A program made the translations under genes and the position numbers. This document shows positions 16,938-26,072 of a DNA stretch of 33,480 nt, one piece after another; the stretch's first letter is position 1; every line of letters starts with the position of its first letter. Source of the DNA: an uncultured Desulfobacterales bacterium (lineage in GTDB: Bacteria > Desulfobacterota > Desulfobacteria > Desulfobacterales > JAHEIW01); assembly GCA_947259495.1 (NCBI GenBank), contig CAMYLV010000037.1, positions 1-33,480 on the forward strand. The letters are read 5' to 3'. The notes beneath the pieces were generated by a model. That model did no database searches. It was given only the letters and a program-made list of their open reading frames with translations, and was not told where the DNA came from.

Positions 16938-19907
16938 TTACCGGTACATGACACATTTCGAGGTTCGCCCATCCACCTTCAGATTGAACGGTTTGTCTAG
17001 TCGGACATGGGCCACGTGCGTCGTTTTGTTGGCTACCGGCTGGGCGGTCAACCAGTTCCAATCGATAAAATCCGATTCCGCATCCAGAACGGTTGCATAG
17101 GTGATTCCCAGAGTGGTGATGTTGTGGAAGAAATGCGATCCCTGGGATGGATCGGCCTTTAACTTCGATGAAGCCGTTTCAACCATCGCCCCCACTCCGC
17201 AAATCTCGGCCCAGCTTACCGGGATTCCCAGCCAACGGTCGGCCGAACCCCATCTGCCCGGACCGACCAGCAGGTATTTGCGGGATTCATGCAACAGACC
17301 GGCGTTTAACTCACCAATCTCACGGGCGATTTGCGGGGTCCTGGCCGTATCAAATTCATCGGGTTTTACAAAGAGAATGTCCGCCATATCATTTTTTTCA
17401 GCGTTGCCCAGTGCATGGGAAGAAACACAAAATGACCTGGCAATTTCATCAGCGCTGATTTCCACCTGAAGCAGTTCTGCGCGGGCCGTCATCGGCCGCA
17501 GCTGCAAAAAAGCAAATTCCAATTTTCGTTTCGGGTCCTGAAACATATTTATCGAAAATTCGAGCTCCACCGGGCAGCCCATTCCTTCCTGGCCCAGATC
17601 CAAAGCTTCTGCCAGCATTTCAGCCAGCGGAAACTGGCCGTATTTTAGAACCTGCGCAAAGGTCAGTATCCGATAGCCGGGCATGTGAGCCGAATCCCGG
17701 ATTCGATGTTCTTCAGGGATATAGGTGCTGGCTAAAAGCTTCACCGGCGCTTCCTCATCGGCATCGCTGACATCTCTTTTGGCAAGATTGGCATCCTCGA
17801 GGATGCCCACCTCCGGAGAATCACCCCCCATATTCAGGACATAAAAGAACTGCTGGGAGTTTTCCAGGATATCTTCGACGGAGGAACGCTGCGGCAATAA
17901 TTGCGGATATTTGGGAGAAAACCGCAGGGCTTTTTCACCTTCCATCACCGTTTTGCCCAGACCCAGCGCCACCGTCGCGATACCTTCTTCCGGTTTCATT
18001 TTTGCAAAAGGGTAGTAATTATGCGACTGGGCAACACCGGATATGGTCGGGTAATAATATTGGCCGTATTGTTCTCCCACCAGTTGCTGAATGATGACGG
18101 CCATTTTCTCTTCTTCGGTGCGGTGACCCACACGCTTCGAAAAGGCCTTGGGGTCTCTGAAGTAGGTTGACGCGTAAACCAGTTTGATGGCATTGATCAG
18201 TTGTTCCAGCCGCATATCGAGGTCCGCATGATCATTGGGAAGCATGCAGGTTCGGTATAGACCCGCGTAGGCGCGAAATTGGGCATCCTCCAGCAAACTC
18301 GAAGAGCGAACCGCCAGCGGATAGGGGATGTGTTCAAGATAGGCTTTAAGCTCTTCGGCGATCCAGGGCGGAAAATTGGCGCCGCGAAAGACACGCGCAA
18401 GCTCATCATCAGGCACATCGGATTTTGCCAGCTCCTTGAGATCATTTTCTTCGATAAAGGCATCAAAGCCCTCGGTGGTCACCACCAGGGTCTGAGGAAC
18501 CAAAATGTTGACATCCTCAAATTTTTTCTGGATGGCCGGCAGCCGTTGAAGCAAATTGGCGACAAAAGCAAGCCCCCGGGCCTTTCCGCCCAGAGAGCCT
18601 TTACCGATTTTAAAAAATTCCGTAGCCGGATCAAAATCTCCGGAATCAAAGTTGACCACCACCCCTTTTTGACGCCGCTTGCGCCATGTTTGGATCATGG
18701 AAATCAGATACTTCCGGTGGCTTTCAACACTGGCGAAGTCATCGTAGCGTAAAGGGCGCATTTTGGATGCCAGTACGATTTCGGTCCGCGCAAACAGCCA
18801 TCGCGACAAATCATTGCGGCTGCAATGATGAACAAAACAGTCTTCGGGAACGGTTGACAAAAGCTCTTCGAATTTACGCAGGTTGGGCGCACGGGAAATT
18901 TCGCGGCCATCGGGTTTGCGGAAAACAAAATCTCCGAACCCCAGCTGATCCACGAAAAACCTACGCACCTCTGCATGCAGGCTAGGCGAGTTTTTATCGA
19001 CAAAAGCGGCCGGGACGCCTTTGGCCTTCTCAGCATTTGAAGACTCAGAACTGGTGAGCAGAAGCGGAATATCGAATCGTTCTTTTTTGATCTGTGACAG
19101 AAATGTCACACCGGCATTTTCGTCGAGTACACCATTGCGCGGGAAGCGAACATCTGAGATCACCCCCAGGATATACGGTTCAAATTTTTTAAACAGTTGC
19201 GAGGCTTCCTCGAAGCTTTCGGCTACCAGGATTTTGGGTCGCGCCCGCATGGTCAGCAGCTTATGTTCTTCATGGTGCCGGTACTCCATTATGGCCTGGG
19301 TCTGGCTGACCAGTTCTTTGTAAAGCACCGGCAGCAGAGAGGAAATGTGCGTCGGAGAATCCTCCACAAAAAGGATCACGCGGATGCCGGCAAACTCGGT
19401 ATCGTGTTCAACGTTTAGGCGGTCTTCAGCGCTTTTGACCAGGGCCACCAGAATATCGGTGTTGCCGGACCAGACAAAGCATTGGTCAATTGCAGGCGGT
19501 CGCGTAACATCCATCAGGCATTCCCAGGCCGACGCCGGCAAAGAATCATGGGCCAGCAAAACAACCGGCAGATCAGGGACCTTTTTTTTGATTTCTTCAC
19601 CCAGGGTAAAGACATCCATATCCGCCAGCTGGCTCATGGTGATGACCATGTCAAATTTCTTAAGATTCAGCATGGCAAGGGCCTCCTGGGCCGTGGAAAC
19701 CCAGGTAAAGCGGGGTGGATTGCTCAGGTTCAGGCCGCGATATTCATGAATGATGCGTTCTGACAGACGGCAGTCCTCCTCCAGAATCCAGGCATCGTAA
19801 GGGGTCGAGACCAGCAAAATATCCCTGACCTTGCGGGCCATCAATTCATGGAAAATTTTAAACCGCGGGTCAAAATCTTCGGCAAAGCTATCGATTTCTA
19901 AAGCCAT
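16938..19907 (-). CDS. Receiver-domain / PEP-synthase ATP-binding fusion protein
   Basis: This 989-residue protein begins with two receiver-like domains. The first (about 28-160) is degenerate. The second (about 175-320) has the full set: Glu182-Asp183, acceptor Asp252 (ISDVRFPRNG), Ser286/287 and Lys305. From about 430 it resembles the PPDK N-terminal ATP-grasp domain, with GSLGGKARGLAFV (438-450), AVRSSSLLEDA (532-542) and YAGLYRT. The phosphohistidine swivel domain and the C-terminal PEP barrel of real PEP synthase or PPDK are not recognisable; about 200 C-terminal residues are unassigned. It is therefore unlikely to make PEP and may be a phosphorylation-controlled nucleotide-using enzyme (inference). 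Confidence 0.82.
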   Translation of the reverse strand: MALEIDSFAEDFDPRFKIFHELMARKVRDILLVSTPYDAWILEEDCRLSERIIHEYRGLNLSNPPRFTWVSTAQEALAMLNLKKFDMVITMSQLADMDVFTLGEEIKKKVPDLPVVLLAHDSLPASAWECLMDVTRPPAIDQCFVWSGNTDILVALVKSAEDRLNVEHDTEFAGIRVILFVEDSPTHISSLLPVLYKELVSQTQAIMEYRHHEEHKLLTMRARPKILVAESFEEASQLFKKFEPYILGVISDVRFPRNGVLDENAGVTFLSQIKKERFDIPLLLTSSESSNAEKAKGVPAAFVDKNSPSLHAEVRRFFVDQLGFGDFVFRKPDGREISRAPNLRKFEELLSTVPEDCFVHHCSRNDLSRWLFARTEIVLASKMRPLRYDDFASVESHRKYLISMIQTWRKRRQKGVVVNFDSGDFDPATEFFKIGKGSLGGKARGLAFVANLLQRLPAIQKKFEDVNILVPQTLVVTTEGFDAFIEENDLKELAKSDVPDDELARVFRGANFPPWIAEELKAYLEHIPYPLAVRSSSLLEDAQFRAYAGLYRTCMLPNDHADLDMRLEQLINAIKLVYASTYFRDPKAFSKRVGHRTEEEKMAVIIQQLVGEQYGQYYYPTISGVAQSHNYYPFAKMKPEEGIATVALGLGKTVMEGEKALRFSPKYPQLLPQRSSVEDILENSQQFFYVLNMGGDSPEVGILEDANLAKRDVSDADEEAPVKLLASTYIPEEHRIRDSAHMPGYRILTFAQVLKYGQFPLAEMLAEALDLGQEGMGCPVELEFSINMFQDPKRKLEFAFLQLRPMTARAELLQVEISADEIARSFCVSSHALGNAEKNDMADILFVKPDEFDTARTPQIAREIGELNAGLLHESRKYLLVGPGRWGSADRWLGIPVSWAEICGVGAMVETASSKLKADPSQGSHFFHNITTLGITYATVLDAESDFIDWNWLTAQPVANKTTHVAHVRLDKPFNLKVDGRTSKCVMYR

Positions 19908-20090
19908 AAAAATACCTGTAAATATTTTAATTTTTAAATCAGTTTTGTAAGCTATAAGCTATCTGAAAAATATGTGATCACGTAAACAGGTTTGCCGGTT
20001 GCCGGTTTGGCCCGTTAAAAAAGGAATAGAGTCTGATTTTATTTAGCCGCTAAACGGGCGAACGGGTAACGGACTCAACCCACAACACAT

Positions 20091-20105
20091 TGTACTGTCT
20101 GTACA
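20091..20105. promoter_or_regulatory. Possible operator upstream of the acyl-CoA synthetase gene
   Basis: TGTAC-TGTCT-GTACA is a perfect 5-bp dyad with a 5-bp spacer, 145 bp before the start codon. It could bind a dimeric repressor (TetR/FadR type), but none is encoded nearby. Apart from this site, 19908-20249 holds only a TTGCCGG direct repeat near 19994 and no gene. Confidence 0.25.
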
Positions 20106-20249
20106 CATGTGATGTCTTTATCCTCATTTCAACCATATCTTTAGTCAAATCGCAATAATTTTGGACTTGGCATTTTAAAAGGCGGTGGTATGATAAGGAT
20201 TCAAATATAAATTAGGGCTGCTTTTTTAATTTACAAAAAGGAAGACGCC

Positions 20250-21824
20250 GTGAATATCTGGATGACGCTCAGAAAAGCATTGGATTTATATCCTGAAAAG
20301 ATTGGAGTCGTCGACGGCGAGCGATCGTATACCTATCAGCAGGTTGGTGAGCGCGTTGCCGGGTTGGCCCGCTTTTTTCAGAGCCGGGGCCTGCGGCAAG
20401 AAGACCGCATCTCCATTATAGAAGTCAATTCGCATGCATTTCTAGAGGCCTACTATGCCGCTGCCGGAATGGGCGCTATTCTCAATCCGCTCAATTACCG
20501 CCTGGCCGCCAGAGAAGTTGCTTTCATTTTGAAAGATGCCGGTAGCCGCTGGCTAATTGCTGCAACGCGTTTTGCGGATGTCGTCAAAGGCGCATTGAAG
20601 GAAGGCGTGCCCCTCGAAGGCGTTCTCTGGATTGGTGGCACATTGGATGAATCATACACGATTGAGTTTCAAAATTTTGAAGGTGCCGTTTCTGCCAATG
20701 TCGGGGATTTTGAGCCCGTACCGATTGATGAAGACCGGGTGGCCCATCTGTATTACACCAGCGGCACCACCGGGCGGCCGAAAGGGGTCATGCTCACCCA
20801 TAAAAACGTCTGCAGCCACGCTTTAGGAACCATTGCCGAGCTGAAACTGGTGGACACCGATGTCTGGGGTCATATTGCGCCCATGTTTCACCTGGCCGAT
20901 GCCTGGGCCACATTTGCCGTTACCTGGGTCGGCGCACGTCACGTGATGGTCGGTCAATTTGAGGCCGAAGCCGTAATGACCACTATCGAAAAGCAAAAGA
21001 TAACGCTGAGCAATTTAATCCCCACCATGCTCAACCTGATGATCAAAAATCCCCGGGTAGCCGAATATGATTTTTCAAGCCTGCGGGAAATCCTCAGCGG
21101 GGGTGCCCCCATTGCCCCCGAGCTGGTCAGAAGCATCATGGAGACGCTAGGTTGTGATTACATCCAGACCTACGGTATGACCGAAACCAGCCCGTACTTG
21201 ACCTTCAGCATTTTAAAAGATCATTTGAAAGCGCTGCCACCGGATGCGCAATTGAAATACAAATCCAAAACCGGTAGGCCGGCCATCGGGGTGGACCTTA
21301 GAGTTGTGGACGAGCAAGGGATACCGATTGCGGCTGATGAGCAACAGGTGGGGGAAATCTGGGTAAAGGGAGATACCGTTACGCCCGGTTACTGGAACCA
21401 GCCCGAGGAAACTGCAATAGCATTTTCCGATGGCTGGTTGCGCACCGGGGACCTGGCCACCCTGGATCCGGAAGGCTATGTCAACATTGTGGATCGCAGA
21501 AAAGACATGATCGTCAGCGGCGGCGAAAATGTGTACTCCACCGAAGTTGAAAACGTGCTGTACATGCATCCCAAGATTCTGGAGGCCGCTGTTTTCGGTG
21601 TGCCGGATGAGCGCTGGGGAGAGGCGGTCTGTGCTGCTGTGGTGCTCAAAGCCGGTGAAACGGCCACCGCGGATGAAATCATCAGCTTTTGCAAGGAAAA
21701 TCAGGCCGCTTACAAGGCCCCCAAGGCCATCTATTTTTTAGATGAGCTGCCCAAAACCGGATCCGGAAAAATCTACAAAAAAGGCCTGCGAGATCCTTTC
21801 CTGAGGAAAAAGATGCATAAGTGA
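20250..21824 (+). CDS. Fatty-acyl-CoA synthetase (AMP-forming)
   Basis: This 524-residue adenylate-forming enzyme activates a carboxylic acid to its acyl-CoA through an acyl-AMP. The P-loop-like motif reads YYTSGTTGRPKGVMLTH (about 168-184), the A5 motif TYGMTETSP (about 310), the A7/A8 region GWLRTGDLATLDPEGYVNIV then DRRKDMIVSGGENVY, and the A10 lysine motif PKTGSGKIYKKGLR. The length and motifs fit FadD-like medium/long-chain ligases; chain length cannot be decided. The start is a GTG with AAAAAGGAAG upstream. It appears to stand alone, with only a weak stem (TTGTAGC/GCTACAA, 21853-21875) after it. Confidence 0.9.
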   Translation: MNIWMTLRKALDLYPEKIGVVDGERSYTYQQVGERVAGLARFFQSRGLRQEDRISIIEVNSHAFLEAYYAAAGMGAILNPLNYRLAAREVAFILKDAGSRWLIAATRFADVVKGALKEGVPLEGVLWIGGTLDESYTIEFQNFEGAVSANVGDFEPVPIDEDRVAHLYYTSGTTGRPKGVMLTHKNVCSHALGTIAELKLVDTDVWGHIAPMFHLADAWATFAVTWVGARHVMVGQFEAEAVMTTIEKQKITLSNLIPTMLNLMIKNPRVAEYDFSSLREILSGGAPIAPELVRSIMETLGCDYIQTYGMTETSPYLTFSILKDHLKALPPDAQLKYKSKTGRPAIGVDLRVVDEQGIPIAADEQQVGEIWVKGDTVTPGYWNQPEETAIAFSDGWLRTGDLATLDPEGYVNIVDRRKDMIVSGGENVYSTEVENVLYMHPKILEAAVFGVPDERWGEAVCAAVVLKAGETATADEIISFCKENQAAYKAPKAIYFLDELPKTGSGKIYKKGLRDPFLRKKMHK

Positions 21825-21906
21825 TTTTCTAAATTGAGAACCGTTTAACTGCTTGTAGCCGTCCTGGCGCTACAAACAACAAATTCCCAATAAGCGGCAC
21901 GCGATA

Positions 21907-22410
21907 TTAATCGTTGAGGTGCTTGACCAGATGGCCCAGCTCGGGAAAAATCAGCCGCGTGCAGGCCAGTTTGCAGGCATTGAGGCTGCCCGGCATGCAA
22001 AACACAACGGTGTTGCCGAGAACACCGGCGGTGGCGCGGGACATGATGGCGGCAGAATCGATCTCCTCCATGCTGAGTTTGGCAAACAGCGGACCAAATG
22101 CACTCAGCTCTTTGGTAAAAAGCGGGCTGACGGCTTCAATGGTTACATCTTTTTTGGTAATCCCGGTGCCGCCGCACAAAAGAACAACCTGGGGGGTTGA
22201 TTTTAAAATCCCATCTTTCAGGGTGTCGGCAATTTTTACAGCATCGTCGGGGATTACCCGGTGAAAAACGATGGTGTGCCCTTTTTTTTCAGCCTGTTTG
22301 CGGATCCAATGACCGCTGGTGTCGTTCTCAAGCGCACGGGTGGTGGACACCGTGATGATGCCCAGGGTAACGGATTTGGGTGCTTGATTTTTATGATCGT
22401 GTACGCCCAT
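21907..22410 (-). CDS. moaB: Molybdopterin adenylyltransferase-family protein MoaB/MogA
   Basis: This 167-residue protein acts in molybdenum cofactor synthesis, adenylating molybdopterin before metal insertion. The family motifs are LLCGGTGITKKDVTIEAV (usual form GGTGxxxRDxT) and NTVVFCMPGSLNACKLA (usual PGSP). The length suits MoaB rather than the MogA-MoeA fusion. No ribosome-binding site is evident before the ATG; a TGGAGT-type array (22420-22445) begins 10 nt upstream. mobA and moaC follow on the other strand. Confidence 0.9.
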   Translation of the reverse strand: MGVHDHKNQAPKSVTLGIITVSTTRALENDTSGHWIRKQAEKKGHTIVFHRVIPDDAVKIADTLKDGILKSTPQVVLLCGGTGITKKDVTIEAVSPLFTKELSAFGPLFAKLSMEEIDSAAIMSRATAGVLGNTVVFCMPGSLNACKLACTRLIFPELGHLVKHLND

Positions 22411-22603
22411 TGCTATGAAATTGGAGTGTTGGAATGTTGGAGTAATGCAGTCCTGGGTTTTATAAATAAATGAAACCCTATTTATCCTGTAACTACATCA
22501 TAATTTATTTTGGGATCAAGTAATATATTCTTGGATAAGAGAGCAATTATGCAATCCCCCTGATTATACCTTGATTTTGCCCCTCTTTTTTCTTAAGCTA
22601 AAA

Positions 22604-22855
22604 CCTGAATTTTGCACGAGTCGGAGGCTTTCATATGCAAGGCACTTAAGGGCGAGGCTATAGTAAACTATGCTTCGCCCTTAATAACGCAGCAGATGGA
22701 AGCCTCCGGCTCGCCCATCGGGTGAAAATTAATGAGATAAAATGATTTTTATCCATTATACTTGAACGGTAATTTATTGTACTTCTATAATATGCTTAAC
22801 GTGCTGTCTTTAAATAGAACCTAAACTTCTCATTAATTTTCATGCAAGATTCAGG
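22604..22855 (+). repeat. Structured leader repeat, copy 3 (full form)
   Basis: Terminal inverted repeats CCTGAATTTTGCA and TGCAAGATTCAGG bound the element. Inside are GAGTCGGAGGCTT/AAGCCTCCGGCTC, the hairpin AAGGGCGAGGC/GCTTCGCCCTT and the stem TGAAAATTAATGAG/CTCATTAATTTTCA. The last differs from copy 1 by compensated base pairs. It fills the gap between the divergent moaB and mobA and ends 12 nt before the mobA start. The rest of 22411-22603 holds a TGGAGT array and no gene. Confidence 0.82.
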
Positions 22856-22867
22856 TAATTAGATATC

Positions 22868-23479
22868 ATGACATCAAACAGCAACTTACCCTGCACCGGG
22901 GTAATACTGTCCGGTGGATTGGCCAACCGCTATGACGGCACCGAGAAAGCCCTTCTGCGGGTTGGGGGGGGTCGGATCCTGGATCGATTATATGATATTT
23001 ATCGCGAGTTATTTGATGAGATCATTCTGGTCACCAACACCCCCCAGAAATTTTTAGAATGGGACCTGCTGATTGTATCGGACCTTTTCCCAATTAGAAG
23101 CTCTCTGACCGGAATTCATGCCGGCCTCTTCTATATGACAAACCCGTATGCGTTTGTTTCGGCTTGTGATACACCCTTTTTAAAAAAAGAAATGGTGGAG
23201 ACCATCATCGGAAAGATTGAAGCCCAAATCGATGTCGTGATGCCCCAAACTTCAGCCGGATTCGAACCGCTTTGCGCGGCCTACTCCAAACGCTGTCTTG
23301 AAGCGGCGCAAAACCATCTGGAACAAGAGAAGCTAAAGGTGATAAAAGCGTTTCGCAAAAGCCGTATCAAAACCATTTCCGAGAAAGTTTTGCGCAAAAT
23401 AGATCCCGGGCTGCAGTCGTTTTTTAATATTAATACACCCGAGGATTTACAGCGGGCGGAGGAAATGGCCAAAGGCTGA
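22868..23479 (+). CDS. mobA: Molybdenum cofactor guanylyltransferase
   Basis: This 203-residue nucleotidyltransferase links GMP to the molybdenum cofactor to give the MGD form used by DMSO-reductase-family enzymes. The GTP-binding loop GVILSGGLANRYDGTEKALL lies at the N-terminus and the metal-binding SACDTPFL at about 98-105. The usual Arg-x-Gly in the loop is Arg-Tyr-Asp-Gly, a small variation. The ATG at 22868 lacks a good Shine-Dalgarno; the nearest AGG belongs to the end of the upstream repeat. Confidence 0.9.
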   Translation: MTSNSNLPCTGVILSGGLANRYDGTEKALLRVGGGRILDRLYDIYRELFDEIILVTNTPQKFLEWDLLIVSDLFPIRSSLTGIHAGLFYMTNPYAFVSACDTPFLKKEMVETIIGKIEAQIDVVMPQTSAGFEPLCAAYSKRCLEAAQNHLEQEKLKVIKAFRKSRIKTISEKVLRKIDPGLQSFFNINTPEDLQRAEEMAKG

Positions 23480-23499
23480 GGCTCAAGGTGTTCGCTTTC

Positions 23500-23655
23500 A
23501 GAAGACAGATGGCAGATAAAAAAACGGCAACTTATAGGAATCTATCCGTCTTCAGTTTTCTGTTCCCTGTCATCTGTTTGCCGACACATGACGCCCGAAA
23601 CCTGAAACCCAAGGCCTTACTCAGTTTTCTCTGTGATCTCAGTGTTCTCTGTGGT
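23500..23655. repeat. CTGT-rich simple repeats and a solo end of the 274-bp repeat
   Basis: From about 23500 to 23580 runs of GACAGATGGCAGA and CTGTTCCCTGTCATCTGT occur. At 23622-23655 CTCTGTGATCTCAGTG..TCTGTGGTT resembles the right terminal repeat of the 274-bp family (CTCTGCGATCTCTGCG..TCTGCGGTG). It ends about 20 nt before the moaC start. Similar CTGT-type sequence lies inside the cbiA coding region at 29310-29350. Confidence 0.45.
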
Positions 23656-23676
23656 TAAATACAAGAAGGAGTTGCT

Positions 23677-24156
23677 ATGCCTAAATTTACCCATATCGAT
23701 GAGAAAGGACACGTTCGGATGGTGGACGTGACCGCAAAAAAACCCACCGAACGCAACGCGGTGGCCGGTGGGATGATCTCTATGAACCCTGAGACGTTTG
23801 ACCTGATTCAAAACCGGAAAGTGAAAAAAGGCAATGTCCTTGAAGCCGCCCGCATTGCCGGTATTATGGCCGCCAAGAAAACCGCGGAACTCATCCCCAT
23901 GTGCCATCCCCTGAATATTACCCATATCCAGGTAGACTTTTCGCCGGATGCCGCTGCAAGCTGCATCCGCATTGAAGCAACAGTGCGCGCCATCGATCAG
24001 ACCGGTGTTGAAATGGAAGCCATCACCGCTGTCTCGATTGCGGCTTTGACCATCTATGATATGTGTAAATCCACCGATAAGGAAATGACGATTTCAAACA
24101 TCCAGTTGTTGAAAAAATCTGGCGGTAAAAGCGGCACTTACATTCGCAAAGGATGA
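23677..24156 (+). CDS. moaC: Cyclic pyranopterin monophosphate synthase
   Basis: This 159-residue enzyme converts the product of MoaA into cyclic pyranopterin monophosphate, the second stage of molybdenum cofactor synthesis. The family motifs are clear: RMVDVTAKKPTERNAVA near the N-terminus, IPMCHPLNITHI in the middle and VEMEAITAVSIAALTIYDM near the C-terminus. The length is normal. The ATG has AAGAAGGAGTTGCT upstream. Its stop overlaps the mltA start by 4 bp (ATGA), so the two are probably translated together. Confidence 0.96.
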   Translation: MPKFTHIDEKGHVRMVDVTAKKPTERNAVAGGMISMNPETFDLIQNRKVKKGNVLEAARIAGIMAAKKTAELIPMCHPLNITHIQVDFSPDAAASCIRIEATVRAIDQTGVEMEAITAVSIAALTIYDMCKSTDKEMTISNIQLLKKSGGKSGTYIRKG

Positions 24157-25391
24157 CAAAATTGATGAAAATTCGCCTTTCTCTATATTCCAAATGCGCC
24201 CTGGTTATAGCAGCCTCCCTTGCGGTTTTAATCGCCGGATGTCCGGCCCCCATCAAAAAACCCCCGGAAGAAGCGGCATTGGTCCGCCGATCCAGTTTTT
24301 TCTACCCGGATTTTCGTGACGATCTGGAACTCGACGGTCTGGAACACAGTATCTTAAAAAGCCTGGAATACCTGGAAAGAGTGCCGGCCGACCGAATTTA
24401 TTCGTTTGGTGAAGATCGCTTTGACGCGGCCCATCTGATAAAATCGCTGCAAACTTTTCTGGATTTTATCCGAACGAATCCCACCGCCAGGGAATTAGAA
24501 AATTTCATCCGTTCCGAATACAACGTTTATCAATCAATCGGTAGAAATAAAAAGGGTGAAGTTTTATTCACCGGCTATTACGAACCCCATTTAAGCGGCC
24601 GTTTAGATAAGAACGAGGAATTTCGATATCCGATTTACGCCCTGCCGACAGATCTGATGAAAATCGATCTTTCACCCTTTAGTGAAAAATACAAAGGGCA
24701 AAGCATCGTGGGTCGCTTCAGCGGTCAAACGGTGGTACCATACTATGATCGCCGGGAAATCGACGAAGAAAAAGCACTGGTCGGTCGAGCTGAGCCGCTG
24801 TTTTGGGTTAAAGATCCGGTGGATGTGTTTTTCCTGCAGATCCAGGGCTCCGGCAAAATTTTTCTGGATACCGGTGAGGTGGTCAATGTGCATTACCATG
24901 GCAGCAACGGCCGACCGTACCGCAGCATCGGAACGCTTTTAATTAAGGAACAAAAAATACCCCGCGAAGAAATGTCCATGCAAAGAATCCGATCCTATTT
25001 GCAGGCCCATCCGGAGGAAATGGCATCGGTTTTTAACTACAACCCCAGTTATGTCTTTTTCAAGGTAGAGCCGGAAGGACCCCTCGGCTCACTGAATGTC
25101 CTGCTGACACCGGGACGATCGGTTGCCCTGGACAGACGGATATTTCCGCATGGGGCCCTGGCGTTTATCCAGACCCAAAAGCCGGTGGTAAACAGCGCCG
25201 GTCAAATCGACAGCTGGGTGGACTGTCGCCGCTTTGTCCTCAACCAGGATACCGGTGGCGCCATTCAGGGGCCGGGACGTGCCGATCTGTTCTGGGGCAA
25301 CGGGCCCTATGCTGAAATTGCCGCAGGACATTTGGCACATACCGGCCAACTGTATTTTTTAATATTAAAACCGGACAGGCCAAAAGGGTAA
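24153..25391 (+). CDS. mltA: Membrane-bound lytic murein transglycosylase A
   Basis: This 412-residue protein cleaves peptidoglycan glycan strands to 1,6-anhydro products at the outer membrane. It has a lipoprotein signal, with a hydrophobic stretch ending in the lipobox LIAGC at about residue 29. The MltA barrel follows (GYYEPHLSGRL, FFLQIQGSGKIFLDTGE) and the C-terminal 3D domain has DTGGAIQGPGRADLFWG with the catalytic Asp region. The ATG at 24153 overlaps the moaC stop; an ATG at 24165 is an alternative. Pairing with moaC looks like chance operon membership. Confidence 0.93.
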   Translation: MTKLMKIRLSLYSKCALVIAASLAVLIAGCPAPIKKPPEEAALVRRSSFFYPDFRDDLELDGLEHSILKSLEYLERVPADRIYSFGEDRFDAAHLIKSLQTFLDFIRTNPTARELENFIRSEYNVYQSIGRNKKGEVLFTGYYEPHLSGRLDKNEEFRYPIYALPTDLMKIDLSPFSEKYKGQSIVGRFSGQTVVPYYDRREIDEEKALVGRAEPLFWVKDPVDVFFLQIQGSGKIFLDTGEVVNVHYHGSNGRPYRSIGTLLIKEQKIPREEMSMQRIRSYLQAHPEEMASVFNYNPSYVFFKVEPEGPLGSLNVLLTPGRSVALDRRIFPHGALAFIQTQKPVVNSAGQIDSWVDCRRFVLNQDTGGAIQGPGRADLFWGNGPYAEIAAGHLAHTGQLYFLILKPDRPKG

Positions 25392-25460
25392 ATTAATTAC
25401 GGATCCATGACCTAAACAAAGGTAATCCATCGTGGGGTTTTCAATTTCAATTAATTATGG

Positions 25461-25496
25461 ATTATTGGAGTACGGGAGTGATGGAGTGATGGAGTA
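25461..25496. repeat. TGGAGT short interspersed array
   Basis: ATTGGAGT, GGGAGTG, ATGGAGTG and ATGGAGTA follow each other with an 8-nt period in the gap 25392-25622 between mltA and tatB. Nothing else was recognised in that gap except the GAGGGACC ribosome-binding site of tatB. Confidence 0.5.
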
Positions 25497-25622
25497 AAGA
25501 CGAAAAGACGCTTCAAGAATCCATTCGCCAAGCGGTTATCCTTGACACTTGTAACCGAAACCAGTACTAGACAGCTTTTTAAAAGCTCTTAAATCCATAA
25601 GAAAAATCACCAGAGGGACCTC

Positions 25623-26072
25623 ATGTTTGGCATCGGCATGCCCGAATTGCTTTTAATAGTGGCGATTGCGCTGATCGTACTCGGCCCAAAAAAATTGCCG
25701 GATCTGGCCAAGTCGCTGGGTCGTGCAATGCGGGAATTCAAAAAAGCAACCAATGAGTTTAAGGAATCCATCCAGATCGATGAGGATCTTTCGGACGTAA
25801 AAAAGGCCTTTGATGATCTTGGCAGCGACATCAAGGATTCCGTAAGTCTGCCGAAAGAAACGGCCGAGTTTAAACGCCCCGCTGAGTCGGAATCTGCCGA
25901 AGACCAGACAGATCAAGAAAAAGAAACCACCGGGGCAGACGATAGCACAGACAATGTAAAACAGGCGTTTGAGGAGTTAAAGGACAGCGACCGCGCATCT
26001 TCTGAGAAAGAAAAAGAAAGCAGCGCCGACACAGAAGAAAAGCACAAGGGATCCGAAAAAGATGCTGGATGA
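25623..26072 (+). CDS. tatB: Sec-independent protein translocase subunit TatB (TatA/B family)
   Basis: This 149-residue protein is a component of the twin-arginine translocase, which exports folded proteins. A short N-terminal membrane helix (about 5-20) is followed by the hinge [17 protein letters not shown] and an amphipathic helix. The C-terminal tail (about 75-149) is strongly acidic and rich in Glu, Asp, Lys and Ser. The GPKKLP hinge and long tail favour TatB, but TatA cannot be excluded because only one such gene is present here. The reading frame overlaps tatC by 11 bp. Confidence 0.9.
   Translation: MFGIGMPELLLIVAIALIVLGPKKLPDLAKSLGRAMREFKKATNEFKESIQIDEDLSDVKKAFDDLGSDIKDSVSLPKETAEFKRPAESESAEDQTDQEKETTGADDSTDNVKQAFEELKDSDRASSEKEKESSADTEEKHKGSEKDAG

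Noticed and set aside
25461-25496. TGGAGT arrays as a CRISPR array
   Set aside because: Units are only 6-8 nt with no 25-40 nt repeats or unique spacers, and no cas genes are present.
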